Below, one piece after another: positions 7,445 to 17,400 of a stretch of 64,000 nt of DNA. The DNA lies in NCBI GenBank assembly GCA_938039295.1, contig CALHUY010000052.1:1-64000 (forward strand). Direction: 5' to 3'. Every line of letters starts with the position of its first letter. Within the stretch, counting starts at the first letter, position 1. Position numbers and translations under genes: made by a program. The notes under the pieces were generated by a model. That model was given only the letters and a program-made list of their open reading frames with translations, was not told where the DNA came from and searched no databases. The DNA is from an uncultured Solobacterium sp. GTDB taxonomy: Bacteria; Bacillota_I; Bacilli_A; Erysipelotrichales; Erysipelotrichaceae.

Positions 7445-9392
7445 AAAAAGATTACGTTCAAGTTATATATGGAAAGTGATTGCTTTCCTTCTTTTTGCGC
7501 TTGCGGCTACACTAGATTTAATTGGTATGAATGCGATTGCGTACTTATCTACTGCCGGAGCCTACGATGGAATTTCTAGATATAGTGATACTGCGGACGC
7601 AAAAGCACGTGCAGCAGCCACTGCCAATAACTGCGTTTTATATGCATTAAGTATCGATTCATCTTATATTGGTGATTCGAATCGAAGTTATGACCGTGAT
7701 AATTCTAATCTTGCGGTGGAAATCTATGATTTTGCCACGAATCAGCTAATCTATAAAAATTTTGATATAGAAGAATCCACATTGCATGGTACTGCCTATT
7801 TCTATGGCGATACTTCTGATGGTTATTTCCAAGATTACATTGATAAGAATAGTGTGCCAACATATCGTATTGAATATGCACTTGCGAAAGATTTAAGCGC
7901 AAAAGATGACTTCTACTATTGCGATACAGTTTATAACATCCAGTATAAATTCCGTTATATTGTATTCCCGATTGAATTAATCAGTATTATCGTCCTAATC
8001 GGCTCTGTTGTATTCCTATTCTATGGTTCAGGACACGTAGATGATAAACCGGGTATTACTTTAGCATGGATTGATAAGGTTCCTCTTGATATCTTTGCCT
8101 TTGTTGTTTTGCTTGTTTGGATAAACGCTAGTTACTATGTTTATAATCATGGTTTCCCCGATATCGCAATCAATTTCTATCAACAAGGATATTATTACGG
8201 TTTTGCGAAAGCTAGTATCATTAAGTACATCATGGTAATTGTTGGAGGTGTAATCCCATTCCTGCAATTTACATTGTTGTTCTTCTTAAGTCTTGCGGCA
8301 CGTATCAAATATGGCGATTGGTATAAGAATACATTAGTCTACTATATTGGAACAATTCTCTCAAATCTTCTACAGATTGGAGGATATTTCCCTACTTTCT
8401 TATTAGGCTCCTTCGTATTCTGGGTTATATTCTACTTCTTAGTACAACTCCAACTATATGTATTGTTAGGTATCTTCTTATTTATCGCATCGTACGCTCT
8501 ATTCTGGCGTGCATATGAATCCGTACTCTTAAAGAAGGCAATTCATAAATTCGCAAATGGAGAAACTGATTTCTCATTTAGCACTTCAAAGTTATCGAAT
8601 TTCTTTAAAGTACAAGCAAACGACCTATACAAGATTAAAGACTTTGCGGAAGCGGCTGCTAGAAAATCAATTCGTGCTGAGCATTTGCAGAATGAATTGA
8701 TTACAAATGTCAGTCATGATATTAAGACTCCTCTTACTTCAATTATTAACTATGTTCATCTTTTGCAAAATGTTGAAGATCCAGAACAAGCCAAAAAATA
8801 CTTAGCAGTATTAGAAAAACAATCAAAACGTCTTCAAAAATTAACAGAAGATCTCATCGAAGCCTCTAAGGCAAGTACCGGTAATATTACTGTTAATATT
8901 ATGCCAAATGATTTACATGAATTATTAGAACAGGCAATCGGGGAATACTCTGATCGTTTCGAAGCTTGTAAACTAGATATTGTGACAAACATTCCAGATA
9001 ATGCACGGTCTGTCATGGCGGATGGAAGACTCTTGTGGCGCGTATTCTCTAATTTATTCTCTAACTTAGTAAAATATGCGCAACCAGAAACCAGAGTCTA
9101 TATCAATAGTATTCGTACGATTGACAATAATATTATGATCTCAATTAAGAATGTTAGTCGTGAAGCACTCAATATTTCTGCAGAAGAGTTAACTCAGCGT
9201 TTTGTGCGTGGTGATGAATCTCGTCATAGCGAAGGTAGTGGACTAGGTCTCAATATTGTAGAGAATTTGGTGAACCTACAAAACGGTCATTTCAATATCG
9301 TTATTGATGGCGACCTCTTTAGAACAAACATTATCTTGGCCGCAAAACCAGAAGAATTCACAAAGAAGAATTCTACAACAGAATCTAATTAA
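7428..9392 (+). CDS. Membrane sensor histidine kinase
   Basis: A 654-residue kinase. One N-terminal membrane segment (about 15-40) is followed by an extracytoplasmic region (40-172), a membrane helix at 176-198 and a cluster of further hydrophobic helices (about 218-365). The dimerisation/phosphoacceptor motif is LITNVSHDIKTPLTS with H430. The ATP-binding domain has the N box (NLFSNLVKYA) and the G box GSGLGL. The start ATG overlaps the response regulator gene and has GGAGG at 7417-7421. The large multi-helix sensor part, rather than a simple two-helix type, suggests sensing within or near the membrane. The signal is unknown. A bidirectional terminator separates it from addA. Confidence 0.92.
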   Translation: MKERSKKRLRSSYIWKVIAFLLFALAATLDLIGMNAIAYLSTAGAYDGISRYSDTADAKARAAATANNCVLYALSIDSSYIGDSNRSYDRDNSNLAVEIYDFATNQLIYKNFDIEESTLHGTAYFYGDTSDGYFQDYIDKNSVPTYRIEYALAKDLSAKDDFYYCDTVYNIQYKFRYIVFPIELISIIVLIGSVVFLFYGSGHVDDKPGITLAWIDKVPLDIFAFVVLLVWINASYYVYNHGFPDIAINFYQQGYYYGFAKASIIKYIMVIVGGVIPFLQFTLLFFLSLAARIKYGDWYKNTLVYYIGTILSNLLQIGGYFPTFLLGSFVFWVIFYFLVQLQLYVLLGIFLFIASYALFWRAYESVLLKKAIHKFANGETDFSFSTSKLSNFFKVQANDLYKIKDFAEAAARKSIRAEHLQNELITNVSHDIKTPLTSIINYVHLLQNVEDPEQAKKYLAVLEKQSKRLQKLTEDLIEASKASTGNITVNIMPNDLHELLEQAIGEYSDRFEACKLDIVTNIPDNARSVMADGRLLWRVFSNLFSNLVKYAQPETRVYINSIRTIDNNIMISIKNVSREALNISAEELTQRFVRGDESRHSEGSGLGLNIVENLVNLQNGHFNIVIDGDLFRTNIILAAKPEEFTKKNSTTESN

Positions 9393-9404
9393 TCCTATAA
9401 AAGT

Positions 9405-9435
9405 AAAGATGGAGATTACAATATTCTCCATCTTT
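9405..9435. terminator. Bidirectional terminator between kinase and addA
   Basis: AAAGATGGAGA and TCTCCATCTTT form an 11-bp stem with T or A runs on both sides. It serves both convergent genes. Confidence 0.85.
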
Positions 9436-9438
9436 TTC

Positions 9439-12400
9439 TTATTCAATGTTGATTGCTTGATCATGATGTACAGACCATGCATACGCATCAATTCTTTTAT
9501 CTGGGTAAATCAATTGTAGTGCTTTTCTGTATGTATTGATTTGTTCTGTATACAACGATTTAATCTTAGATAATGCGGTGTTGTCTGTCTTAAAATCAAT
9601 CAGAATAATTCTATCTTCTAAGATTGACACAAAGTCCATAATACCATGTATCTTTTCTTTCTCTGTTTGTACATAGAAAGGATACTCATGATGAATTTCA
9701 CCTTCTACTGCTTGATGGTAAATCTCAGCATCACCAAATGCGAGTAGATGTTTTCTTTCCGTTGAAGAGAGATTTAGGAATGCTAAATCATCTTCGTTAA
9801 ATAATCTTGGTGGTAACTGTTCAAAACATGCATGAATACGTGTACCATATTCTCTTCCAGCATTTGTTTCTGTTAGGTCTAGAGCTGGTAAGTTACTACC
9901 AAACTCAGTAGAGCTTGGTGTGAATACTTCCTTCTCTTCTATACTTGTATATCCATAGTGTGGAAGTTCTGTAACAGTTTCTGTTTCTTTATGTTCTAGG
10001 AAAACATTCCATGATGGATCAATATCAACCTGTTTCATAATTGGTTCGTTTGCCATTGTGCTTAGAATCAACCCCGACATACCATTACGAATGAGTAAAT
10101 CACCTAACATGAACTTCTTTCCACGATATGGAATTGGTTTTGGCAATGCGTCTACGATATAGAGTCTACGTACAGCACGTGTAACTGCGACATATAAGAT
10201 ACGAATAAATTCTTCTGCATCCTCAAGGTTTGCTTTGTATTCGATCGCACGCTTATGGATTGTCTTTCGTTTTGCACGATACGGATTTGTACATAAGAAG
10301 TTTAATCCTAGATATAAATCATCATCGACATTGACTGCTTCGGCACTATCTCTAAACGGATTTGTTGCATTACTCCATAGGAATACATATTTATATTGGA
10401 GTCCCTTTGAGTGGTGAATTGTTGTGACGGTAACGATATCATCCGCTGAACCTTTTGAGACTGCTTCATTGGATACCTCATCTTCAACTGCTTTTAAGGC
10501 ATTTAAGAATTCCGCAACAGAATGGTACTTCGCAGATACTGTCATTTCAAATAGATAGTCAAAGTTTGACTGTTGACTGATATTTAGACGATTAAAGTAA
10601 GTATTGTGATTTGCAAGTTCTGATAACATTCTTGGAATACCATAGGTATCCGCAAGCTCTTTATACATCTGCAAATCATCATAGATACCAAACTCTTTGG
10701 CGACTGCTTTGATTGAACCTAGTCTTATCTTTGCTCTAGCAATCTCTTCATCACTGTAGTTGTAGAGATTAGAAACCATGCATGCAAAGAGAGCTGAATC
10801 TGCTTCTTCATCTAACATTGCAGTACACAATGCAATGACAGTCTGGCATAACTCTGAACGATAGAATCCTTCACGTGTATCAATGCTGTAAGGGATTCCC
10901 TTTGCTTCGAAGGCTGCTTTGAGATATGCTTTATCACCATGACTTCGTAAGAGTATCGCAAAGTCATGGAAGGATGGTAATTTTGTATCATTCTTTCTTG
11001 CCAGTTTAAGTTCTTGGTTATAGGTATCAATAATCTTATTGGCAATCCAATTTGCCTTAATCATCTTGATATCCTCATCTTCATCCTCATCATCACTGAC
11101 AATCTCTGTTTTATTCTTCGGAGTATAACTTGCAAACTCAATGAGTGCATCTGGACTATCATTCTTTGGGAACCAGTCTACGATATCATCTTCACCATAC
11201 TTTTCTGTACTCTCTTTTACATTCATAATCTTTTGAAAGAGTATATTTGTAAACTGAATAATCCGTGCATCTGAACGATAGTTTCTCGATAAGATAATCT
11301 TTGCTGATTGCATGGATGAATTGATTGTTTCTTCAACAATCTTTTCTGACTCATTTAATTTAGAACGCATTAGCGCAGGCTTTGCCTGACGGAAACGATA
11401 GATAGATTGCTTGGTATCACCTACACGGAAGATACAGTTAGGACTAGCAATCATTTCTATGATTGTATCCTGTAGTTTACTTGTATCCTGGAACTCATCA
11501 ATCATGACTTCTTGTAAGTTATCACGAATAACCTTCGCTACATTTTCATGTTTTAGAATTTCATACGCATAGCGTTCCATATCCGAGAAATACATTGCAG
11601 TATTTTCTTGTTTGATGCGTACGCAATTTTGATATGTATGCTTTGCTAGATTGATAAGAGCTGTATTGATGATAGAAGCATCTCTTGCGTCCGAAACAAA
11701 ATCATCTTCGTTTAGACGTTCCTCTGCCATATTCTTGAGAGTCTTTTTCAAATGATCCATTGCACGTGCATGTTCAGGATAATTCTCTTTCTTATAACTA
11801 GAAAGCTTTGTGTCATCCATCATTTGAATTTGTTGTTTATAGTTTTGATATATCTCAAAAGTATAAGCAGAACTTTCATCTTCCGGCATTAGTTCAGTTT
11901 GTAATGTTTGAATGATATGCAAGAAAGTATCAAAAGCTGTAGAATTATCAATTACTTTTCCACGTCCATTAATCGCTTCTGGTAGCTCCTGCAAGATTTC
12001 TATATCACGTTGTAATACTGCTAGTTGTCCATATAAGGACGCAAAGAAATACTTACGGATATTAATATCAAATGCATTAAATGATGTGAATTGATTTGAA
12101 CTTGTGGAATCAAACTTTTCAGGATACATCTTGAATGCATGGTTAAACCATTCCTGTGGATCTACGGATGATTCCGCATGACGATTGATTTTAACAACTG
12201 CATCATATAGTCCTTCATAATCATCCGCACGACTTGAAAAATAGGAAGCGAGCGAAACAATTTCTTGTGGATTTGTCTGATATGCATATTCTAATGCATT
12301 CATGAACGCATCACGTTGGATATTTTCGTTTTGTCCACTTGAGAGAATATTTTCTGTTGTCGCTGGATCTAGACCGATGATGTTGTAATACTTTTTGATA

Positions 12401-12765
12401 ATCGACAAACAGAAAGAGTCGATGGTTGTGATATTCGCACTTGCAAGTGCGATAATCTGATCATCAATATATTGAATCAAATCTTGATCAACAGTTTCTT
12501 CTTTTTTTGCTAGCTGTTTGATTTCATTTAGTTCTTGGGCAACACGCTTTTTCATTTCACTTGCGGCTGCTTCAGTAAATGTTAACGCAAGAATTCGTGA
12601 TAAGGGTACACGTGGATTATCCTCAATACATCTTTTTACCAAACGGGATACGAGTACTTTTGTCTTACCGGCGCCAGCAGATGCGGAAACTACAATACCC
12701 ATCCCAGAAGAATTACAGGCAACGGACTGTTCAGCAGATAATTGATTTTTCTCAGAGATTCTCAT
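9439..12765 (-). CDS. addA: ATP-dependent helicase/nuclease subunit A (AddA)
   Basis: This is the UvrD-type helicase and nuclease subunit of AddAB, the Chi-recognising double-strand-break processing enzyme. With the chosen start it has 1108 residues. Visible motifs are Walker A SASAGAGKT (28-35), DEFQDTSKLQ, GDTKQSIYRFRQ, HHSKGLQY, YVAVTRA and a C-terminal RecB-type nuclease motif (GIMDFVSI...LIDFKTD). I prefer the ATG at 12763-12765 because AAGGGGG lies nine bases upstream; a start at 12789 would need an initiation site without a ribosome binding site. The 5' end overlaps addB by 14 bases, so the two subunits are translationally coupled. Confidence 0.95.
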   Translation of the reverse strand: MRISEKNQLSAEQSVACNSSGMGIVVSASAGAGKTKVLVSRLVKRCIEDNPRVPLSRILALTFTEAAASEMKKRVAQELNEIKQLAKKEETVDQDLIQYIDDQIIALASANITTIDSFCLSIIKKYYNIIGLDPATTENILSSGQNENIQRDAFMNALEYAYQTNPQEIVSLASYFSSRADDYEGLYDAVVKINRHAESSVDPQEWFNHAFKMYPEKFDSTSSNQFTSFNAFDINIRKYFFASLYGQLAVLQRDIEILQELPEAINGRGKVIDNSTAFDTFLHIIQTLQTELMPEDESSAYTFEIYQNYKQQIQMMDDTKLSSYKKENYPEHARAMDHLKKTLKNMAEERLNEDDFVSDARDASIINTALINLAKHTYQNCVRIKQENTAMYFSDMERYAYEILKHENVAKVIRDNLQEVMIDEFQDTSKLQDTIIEMIASPNCIFRVGDTKQSIYRFRQAKPALMRSKLNESEKIVEETINSSMQSAKIILSRNYRSDARIIQFTNILFQKIMNVKESTEKYGEDDIVDWFPKNDSPDALIEFASYTPKNKTEIVSDDEDEDEDIKMIKANWIANKIIDTYNQELKLARKNDTKLPSFHDFAILLRSHGDKAYLKAAFEAKGIPYSIDTREGFYRSELCQTVIALCTAMLDEEADSALFACMVSNLYNYSDEEIARAKIRLGSIKAVAKEFGIYDDLQMYKELADTYGIPRMLSELANHNTYFNRLNISQQSNFDYLFEMTVSAKYHSVAEFLNALKAVEDEVSNEAVSKGSADDIVTVTTIHHSKGLQYKYVFLWSNATNPFRDSAEAVNVDDDLYLGLNFLCTNPYRAKRKTIHKRAIEYKANLEDAEEFIRILYVAVTRAVRRLYIVDALPKPIPYRGKKFMLGDLLIRNGMSGLILSTMANEPIMKQVDIDPSWNVFLEHKETETVTELPHYGYTSIEEKEVFTPSSTEFGSNLPALDLTETNAGREYGTRIHACFEQLPPRLFNEDDLAFLNLSSTERKHLLAFGDAEIYHQAVEGEIHHEYPFYVQTEKEKIHGIMDFVSILEDRIILIDFKTDNTALSKIKSLYTEQINTYRKALQLIYPDKRIDAYAWSVHHDQAINIE

Positions 12766-15451
12766 CTTCTTTTGCCCCCTTTGCTGCAATTTCTTCTTTA
12801 TCTAATTTAAATGGAATATCTGCTGGAATACCCTCCACTTCCACTGCTGTTGGAATACGATATTCACCATTAAAGTGATACATTGCCATATATGGTAATG
12901 TTGTGTTTTCGATTGGAGATAGTTCAATATTTCCACTTAGAACTTGTTCATGGAAATTTGCATAGATTCCTTGGATATATGCTTGAATCTTATCGAAGTC
13001 GTAAATATTCTTTGGACTCTTGATATGTCTTGCGTCTATATCCACATCATCACGATGTTCGTTAAAAATCCATACTGCACACTTTCGACTCTTGATAAAA
13101 TCTTCCTCTAAACTATTTAGTAATACTTGTTTTGGCATATCTCCACATTTATTGTAGACACGATTTAAATCAATCGTTTCATCCTTCATAGAGATATACT
13201 GTACAGCAGTTGGATTGTATTTCTTTCCTTGAAGATTGTTTGTGACTATCATCATGTACGTTAACATCTGTAGACGTAATCCTTGTTTTACTTCATCTTC
13301 ACTAATAGATAATACAGATGATTTGTAGTCAATGATACGAATTAAATCTTGATATAAATCAATGCGATCAATAATGCCACGGATATTTACATTTCCAATC
13401 ATTGTTTCAGGCAAACGGTATTCAAAGTGCTCGGGAATAAAACTAGAATCTTTTTCTAAATCATGCATGAATATCATAAATTTAGATAATGAATCTGCTA
13501 GTCTTTCCAAAGAAATATCATATAAATAGTGTTCGTTTGGATGTGTCATCTTAAGTACGTCAAAATATGGTCTGAGCACTTCCTTAATATTAATCGCTGT
13601 TAAGATATTCGTTCCATCTTCTTGTAATGCATACTGTTTACGCTTTGCGTTATCATGCATATATTTATTTTTATAAGAAGATAGTAATGTATACATAAAA
13701 TGATGTTGAATATTTCCAATTGTAATTGGATCTAGTGCTGAGAATTCTTGGTCAATAATTCCTAGTCCCTTTTGGATAAAGTATCCATATGGATTACGGT
13801 AGTATGACTCTACCGTACTAACAGAGCCATTTAATACTCCTTTTTCATCTAAGAATAATTGTTGTGCAGTCTCTGGTGTTAATTCATGTTTTACTTCTAC
13901 ATGATTATCCACAATCAAAATTGGCCATGGTGTATTTTCTTTCTTCATGTCCACTTTGGATTGCACTTCGTAAGCTAGTTGCATTTCTTTGCCTTGGTAG
14001 TCATTGGTGGAATAGGAATAGTAGATTTCTTCCGCCGAGGAATCAATCCATCGTAACGCATTCATATAGTAACCATAACGCTGATTCATACTTGGATAAG
14101 ACGGTATCTTTGCAAGGTAATCTTCATCAAACAAGCCATTATGAACCGGAAAGCCTGGATAATTCTTTCCACTACATCCAATCACGTAAGTTAGTTCTTG
14201 TTTCTTCACTGGATGTGTTAAGTCCGTTACCGTACAGATTGCGTCTGTAAATACAGCGCTATCTGAATGAATCCCTTGTAACATATGCATGATAAAAGGG
14301 ATGTTCTCTACATCATGTTTCTCACTTGTCAAAATAGACTGTAGAACATTACGTAACTGTCTACCTTCTTTCAATTCATGTTTATTCTGTAGAATCTTTT
14401 GGTTACGAATGATTTCAAATGCATTCATCAATATTTCTTCAAATGTAGATGCTTTCATTAAGCTATCTAAATCTTGTTGGATATTGTTAAATAGCTCATC
14501 TGCTCGCTCTTCAAAGTAAGCGTAACGTGCAGATTCCTTTTTAAATACTTCTGATGCTTCTAGATACTTTGATAAATGCTTAGGACATTCTACATCTACT
14601 AATACTTGGTCTAAATATTTTAAAACAGTAAATAGAGAGCGATTCTGTTTTTGATCATCAACACCAAACGCATCAATATAGAAAGCTTTCATCAGAGCTT
14701 CTTTATTTTTTCGATATGCAAGATTGACTAATGCAACATAGCGTTGAATTAGTCTAGCAGATACATCATGATGTACTGTTGAAAATGGGATTTCATATCT
14801 TGCGAAAACTTGTTGTACAACTGGATACTGTGTCTTCCATGAAGTAAGCACCAAGTTGCATGGTCTACGATACGTTGCGATATCTTGTGCAATCGCTTCA
14901 ATCTCACGACGCGTACTTAATGCATAACGTAAGTGTTTTTGACTTGTTGTTATATTAGTTACTTTCGTTTTGTCTTTGAGTTGTTCTAAGATTTCCACAT
15001 AGTATGGATCTGCCTCAAAGAAAGGATATACTTCTACATCATCTTGTTGTAATTTCTGAATTGCAGCTTCCTTATTTTTTACATTCTCTTTTTCCACAAA
15101 AGGAATATCTAAAAGTATGCGGATGATTTCCTTTAGTTCCTTTTCTTGTTCGTTTGTCTCCGGTAGTGAGTCAACGTGAATGTTGCGTTGTATACACTCT
15201 AATACAAACTGAAAAATCTCCTGAATAAACGCAGGATAATCAAACATCTTTTGATATATTGGAAACTCATCACTTCTCTTTTTTAAAGTATGAGAAATCT
15301 TCAACAGTGCCGCATATTTATCTGTATGTTTCTCTCCTAAAGCAACAGAAAGGGGAACTGCTAGTACATTCGCAACGACGCCATGATTATGTTTTGCGAG
15401 ATCTTCATAGATATACTCTTTTTGATAATTCGAACATAAAATTGTTTTCAT
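12752..15451 (-). CDS. addB: AddB/RexB-type helicase-nuclease subunit
   Basis: The 899-residue partner of AddA. The nuclease motif is clear: GIIDRIDLYQ followed by RIIDYKSS. The N-terminus lacks a Walker A motif. The four cysteines that hold the Fe-S cluster of B. subtilis AddB are missing: the first position reads ESYYRNPYGYF where a Cys is expected, and the C-terminal Cys cluster is absent. This matches the shorter RexB-type subunit of streptococci and lactobacilli. It acts with AddA in RecF-independent recombination repair. It is the first gene of the leftward addBA operon and is divergent from the gene at 15635. Confidence 0.9.
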   Translation of the reverse strand: MKTILCSNYQKEYIYEDLAKHNHGVVANVLAVPLSVALGEKHTDKYAALLKISHTLKKRSDEFPIYQKMFDYPAFIQEIFQFVLECIQRNIHVDSLPETNEQEKELKEIIRILLDIPFVEKENVKNKEAAIQKLQQDDVEVYPFFEADPYYVEILEQLKDKTKVTNITTSQKHLRYALSTRREIEAIAQDIATYRRPCNLVLTSWKTQYPVVQQVFARYEIPFSTVHHDVSARLIQRYVALVNLAYRKNKEALMKAFYIDAFGVDDQKQNRSLFTVLKYLDQVLVDVECPKHLSKYLEASEVFKKESARYAYFEERADELFNNIQQDLDSLMKASTFEEILMNAFEIIRNQKILQNKHELKEGRQLRNVLQSILTSEKHDVENIPFIMHMLQGIHSDSAVFTDAICTVTDLTHPVKKQELTYVIGCSGKNYPGFPVHNGLFDEDYLAKIPSYPSMNQRYGYYMNALRWIDSSAEEIYYSYSTNDYQGKEMQLAYEVQSKVDMKKENTPWPILIVDNHVEVKHELTPETAQQLFLDEKGVLNGSVSTVESYYRNPYGYFIQKGLGIIDQEFSALDPITIGNIQHHFMYTLLSSYKNKYMHDNAKRKQYALQEDGTNILTAINIKEVLRPYFDVLKMTHPNEHYLYDISLERLADSLSKFMIFMHDLEKDSSFIPEHFEYRLPETMIGNVNIRGIIDRIDLYQDLIRIIDYKSSVLSISEDEVKQGLRLQMLTYMMIVTNNLQGKKYNPTAVQYISMKDETIDLNRVYNKCGDMPKQVLLNSLEEDFIKSRKCAVWIFNEHRDDVDIDARHIKSPKNIYDFDKIQAYIQGIYANFHEQVLSGNIELSPIENTTLPYMAMYHFNGEYRIPTAVEVEGIPADIPFKLDKEEIAAKGAKEDENL

Positions 15452-15634
15452 ATTTAGATTTTATCATAGGCAATCCTGCATATTTGTTAAAATATCCTGT
15501 TTTGTACAAAAAATTTGGACAAACTTACTGGATTTTTCAAAATCTGCGTGCCTATAATTAATTTGACAAACACTACATAAGCATCAACTAACAATACAAA
15601 ACTAAATACAATTACTCGGAGGGAAGTATTTACC
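15452..15634. other. AT-rich divergent intergenic region
   Basis: This gap separates addB (minus) from an unknown gene (plus). It must hold two promoters. A TTGACA at 15563-15568 is present but no well-placed -10 follows it; on the minus strand TATGATAAAAT lies close to the addB start. No repeat or RNA structure is recognised. Confidence 0.4.
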
Positions 15635-16456
15635 ATGGCAATTTGTGCTATTCTAGGCCAGAAGCTAGACAGTAGGAAAGACGGAGACGACTGTCTATTT
15701 AACGGTTATTTAGAAGATTATCTCAGCCTTAAGGAAAATGAGATTGAAGACAATTTAAAAGAAACATTTGAAAAAGTATTAGAAAGAGATCCAGACACAA
15801 AGATTTGTGTGGATTTACATTGTGCCGTCAACGTTGAAGCAATTAGTAACCAAATCATCCGCTATAAAGACATCTGCAAGCTTAACGGAAAACCACTCGT
15901 GATTCCTTACATCTTGTATTTTCACCATGATGATGAAGATAGAGCTATCATCATCTATGATTGCAAGCAATATGGCTATATCTACGCAAAGGGTCTTTAC
16001 TACTGCATGACAGAGCCAGCTGGCGAATTTATTGACTGCAAGAATGAGATTGTTGCGATTTCTTCTAAACAGGAAACAATCTTAAAAGTTCTTGATCAAT
16101 TATTCACTGTCAAAGCAGGTTCTATTCAGCGCAGTATTGACCATGAACTTTTCCATAATTACGAAGAGTTAAAAACTGCATCCAAAGAAGCTGCCAATGC
16201 GCTAAAACTTGAAGCGATGGAAAAACTTCCTGCATTAGAAGATCGTACACACGCTATCTACCACTATGTAACAAACTGGTTCCTCTTAAAGAAGGTTCTC
16301 TATGTTCAATACATGGTAAATAAGAATATCTTATCTAGTGTTCACGAAAACAATATCAAGAAACAGAGAAATCAAGCAAAGATGAATTCTGAAGAAATTG
16401 ATATTCTCAGTTTCAGTGAAATGTGGAGATTGCCTAAACAAGAATCTCTTGCATAA
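15635..16456 (+). CDS. Protein of unknown function, 273 residues
   Basis: A complete frame with a CGGAGGGAAG ribosome binding site and its own terminator. I do not recognise a family. The N-terminal half is rich in Cys (positions 4, 20, 58, 63, 81, 110, 124, 135) and has alternating hydrophobic stretches (ICVDLHCAVNVEAI; LVIPYILYFHHDDEDRAIIIYD), which suggests a soluble alpha/beta fold. The C-terminal half is helical and charged (ELKTASKEAANALKLEAMEKL), with a basic QKNNIKKQRNQ-like stretch near the end. No signal peptide or membrane segment is seen. The neighbours are addB (divergent) and a VanY-like protein, and give no functional hint. Confidence 0.8.
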   Translation: MAICAILGQKLDSRKDGDDCLFNGYLEDYLSLKENEIEDNLKETFEKVLERDPDTKICVDLHCAVNVEAISNQIIRYKDICKLNGKPLVIPYILYFHHDDEDRAIIIYDCKQYGYIYAKGLYYCMTEPAGEFIDCKNEIVAISSKQETILKVLDQLFTVKAGSIQRSIDHELFHNYEELKTASKEAANALKLEAMEKLPALEDRTHAIYHYVTNWFLLKKVLYVQYMVNKNILSSVHENNIKKQRNQAKMNSEEIDILSFSEMWRLPKQESLA

Positions 16457-16464
16457 ACATACTA

Positions 16465-16487
16465 CCTCGACTGCTTGTCGAGGTTTT
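16465..16487 (+). terminator. Terminator
   Basis: CCTCGAC and GTCGAGG pair across a five-base loop and are followed by TTTT, shortly after the stop codon of the 273-residue protein gene. Confidence 0.85.
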
Positions 16488-16561
16488 CATTTACCCAAAA
16501 CAGTGATTTTAATGCCTAATTACGCGATATATGGTAACATTTTAAAGTAAAGAGGTGTTAT

Positions 16562-17347
16562 ATGACAAAGAAGCTAGCTGTAGCAGCACTGCTCATGTTT
16601 CTGATTATCGCTACTTTAATTGGTAGTACCTTAATCAAAAATGATTTCTTGAATCCAGAAAAAGAGCCAGTTGTTACTACAACAGAAGATAAAAAAGAAG
16701 AGGAGAAAAAGGAAACCCCTAAGCCCGAAGTTGACCCTGAAACAGATACACGCTTCAGCGATACAAACAGTATCCTACTTCTTGTAAACAAAAAACATAA
16801 ACTAGAAGAAACTTATGTTCCATCTGATTTAACAACTGTAAATGTTAGTACAAACGGTACTGAATGGACTCTGCGTAAAGAGGCTGCGAAAGCCCTTGAA
16901 GACTTATTCAATGCCGCAAAAGAAGATGGCATTACATTACGTTTAGGAAATGGATATCGTTCCGGTTCTTACCAAGGGCAGTTATATCAATCCAGTGTTA
17001 ATCGTATCGGTGAGGCAAGCACAAATAAGACCACCGCAAAAGCTGGATATTCCGAACTACAAACTGGCTTAGCAGCTGCGATTCTCGGTGCGGATACAAC
17101 CACAGATTTTAATACTAGCTTTGCAAAATCTGATGAATATAAGTGGCTCCAAGAAAATGCATATAAATACGGTTTTATCTTACGTTACCCAGAAAACAAA
17201 GACTCTATTACTGGTTATTCTTATATGCCATGGCATTATCGTTACGTTGGAAAAGACATAGCTGAACAGATTCATGAAGCAGGTAACGATACAACATTCG
17301 AAGAATTCTTCGGTCTAAAAGGTGGAGACTACGAAAAAGAAAGCTAA
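16562..17347 (+). CDS. VanY-like (M15B) membrane-anchored protein, probable pseudoenzyme
   Basis: 261 residues: an N-terminal membrane anchor (about 5-25), an acidic/lysine-rich linker, and an extracellular M15B D,D-carboxypeptidase-like domain (about 70-250). Substrate-side motifs remain: GYRSGSYQ (131-138), YKYGFILRYP and PWHYRYVG. The active site is degraded. The canonical SEHQTGLAxD reads SELQTGLAAA, so zinc ligands His and Asp are L166 and A173. The catalytic Glu of EPWH is M222; only H225 remains. It is therefore unlikely to be a working peptidase and may instead bind peptidoglycan stems. A paralogue with the same Glu-to-Met change is encoded at 32966-33742. Confidence 0.85.
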   Translation: MTKKLAVAALLMFLIIATLIGSTLIKNDFLNPEKEPVVTTTEDKKEEEKKETPKPEVDPETDTRFSDTNSILLLVNKKHKLEETYVPSDLTTVNVSTNGTEWTLRKEAAKALEDLFNAAKEDGITLRLGNGYRSGSYQGQLYQSSVNRIGEASTNKTTAKAGYSELQTGLAAAILGADTTTDFNTSFAKSDEYKWLQENAYKYGFILRYPENKDSITGYSYMPWHYRYVGKDIAEQIHEAGNDTTFEEFFGLKGGDYEKES

Positions 17348-17370
17348 ACGACACAACAAATCCTTATAGT

Positions 17371-17396
17371 AAAAAAATCCCTACTGGGATTTTTTA
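17371..17396. terminator. Bidirectional terminator between VanY-like gene and queT
   Basis: ATCCC and GGGAT pair around TACT, flanked by seven A and six T, so the hairpin works for both convergent genes. Confidence 0.85.
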
Positions 17397-17400
17397 TTGT

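Noticed and set aside
7600..7620. CACGTG in the histidine kinase gene as parS
   Set aside because: Flanking bases do not match the 16-bp parS palindrome.
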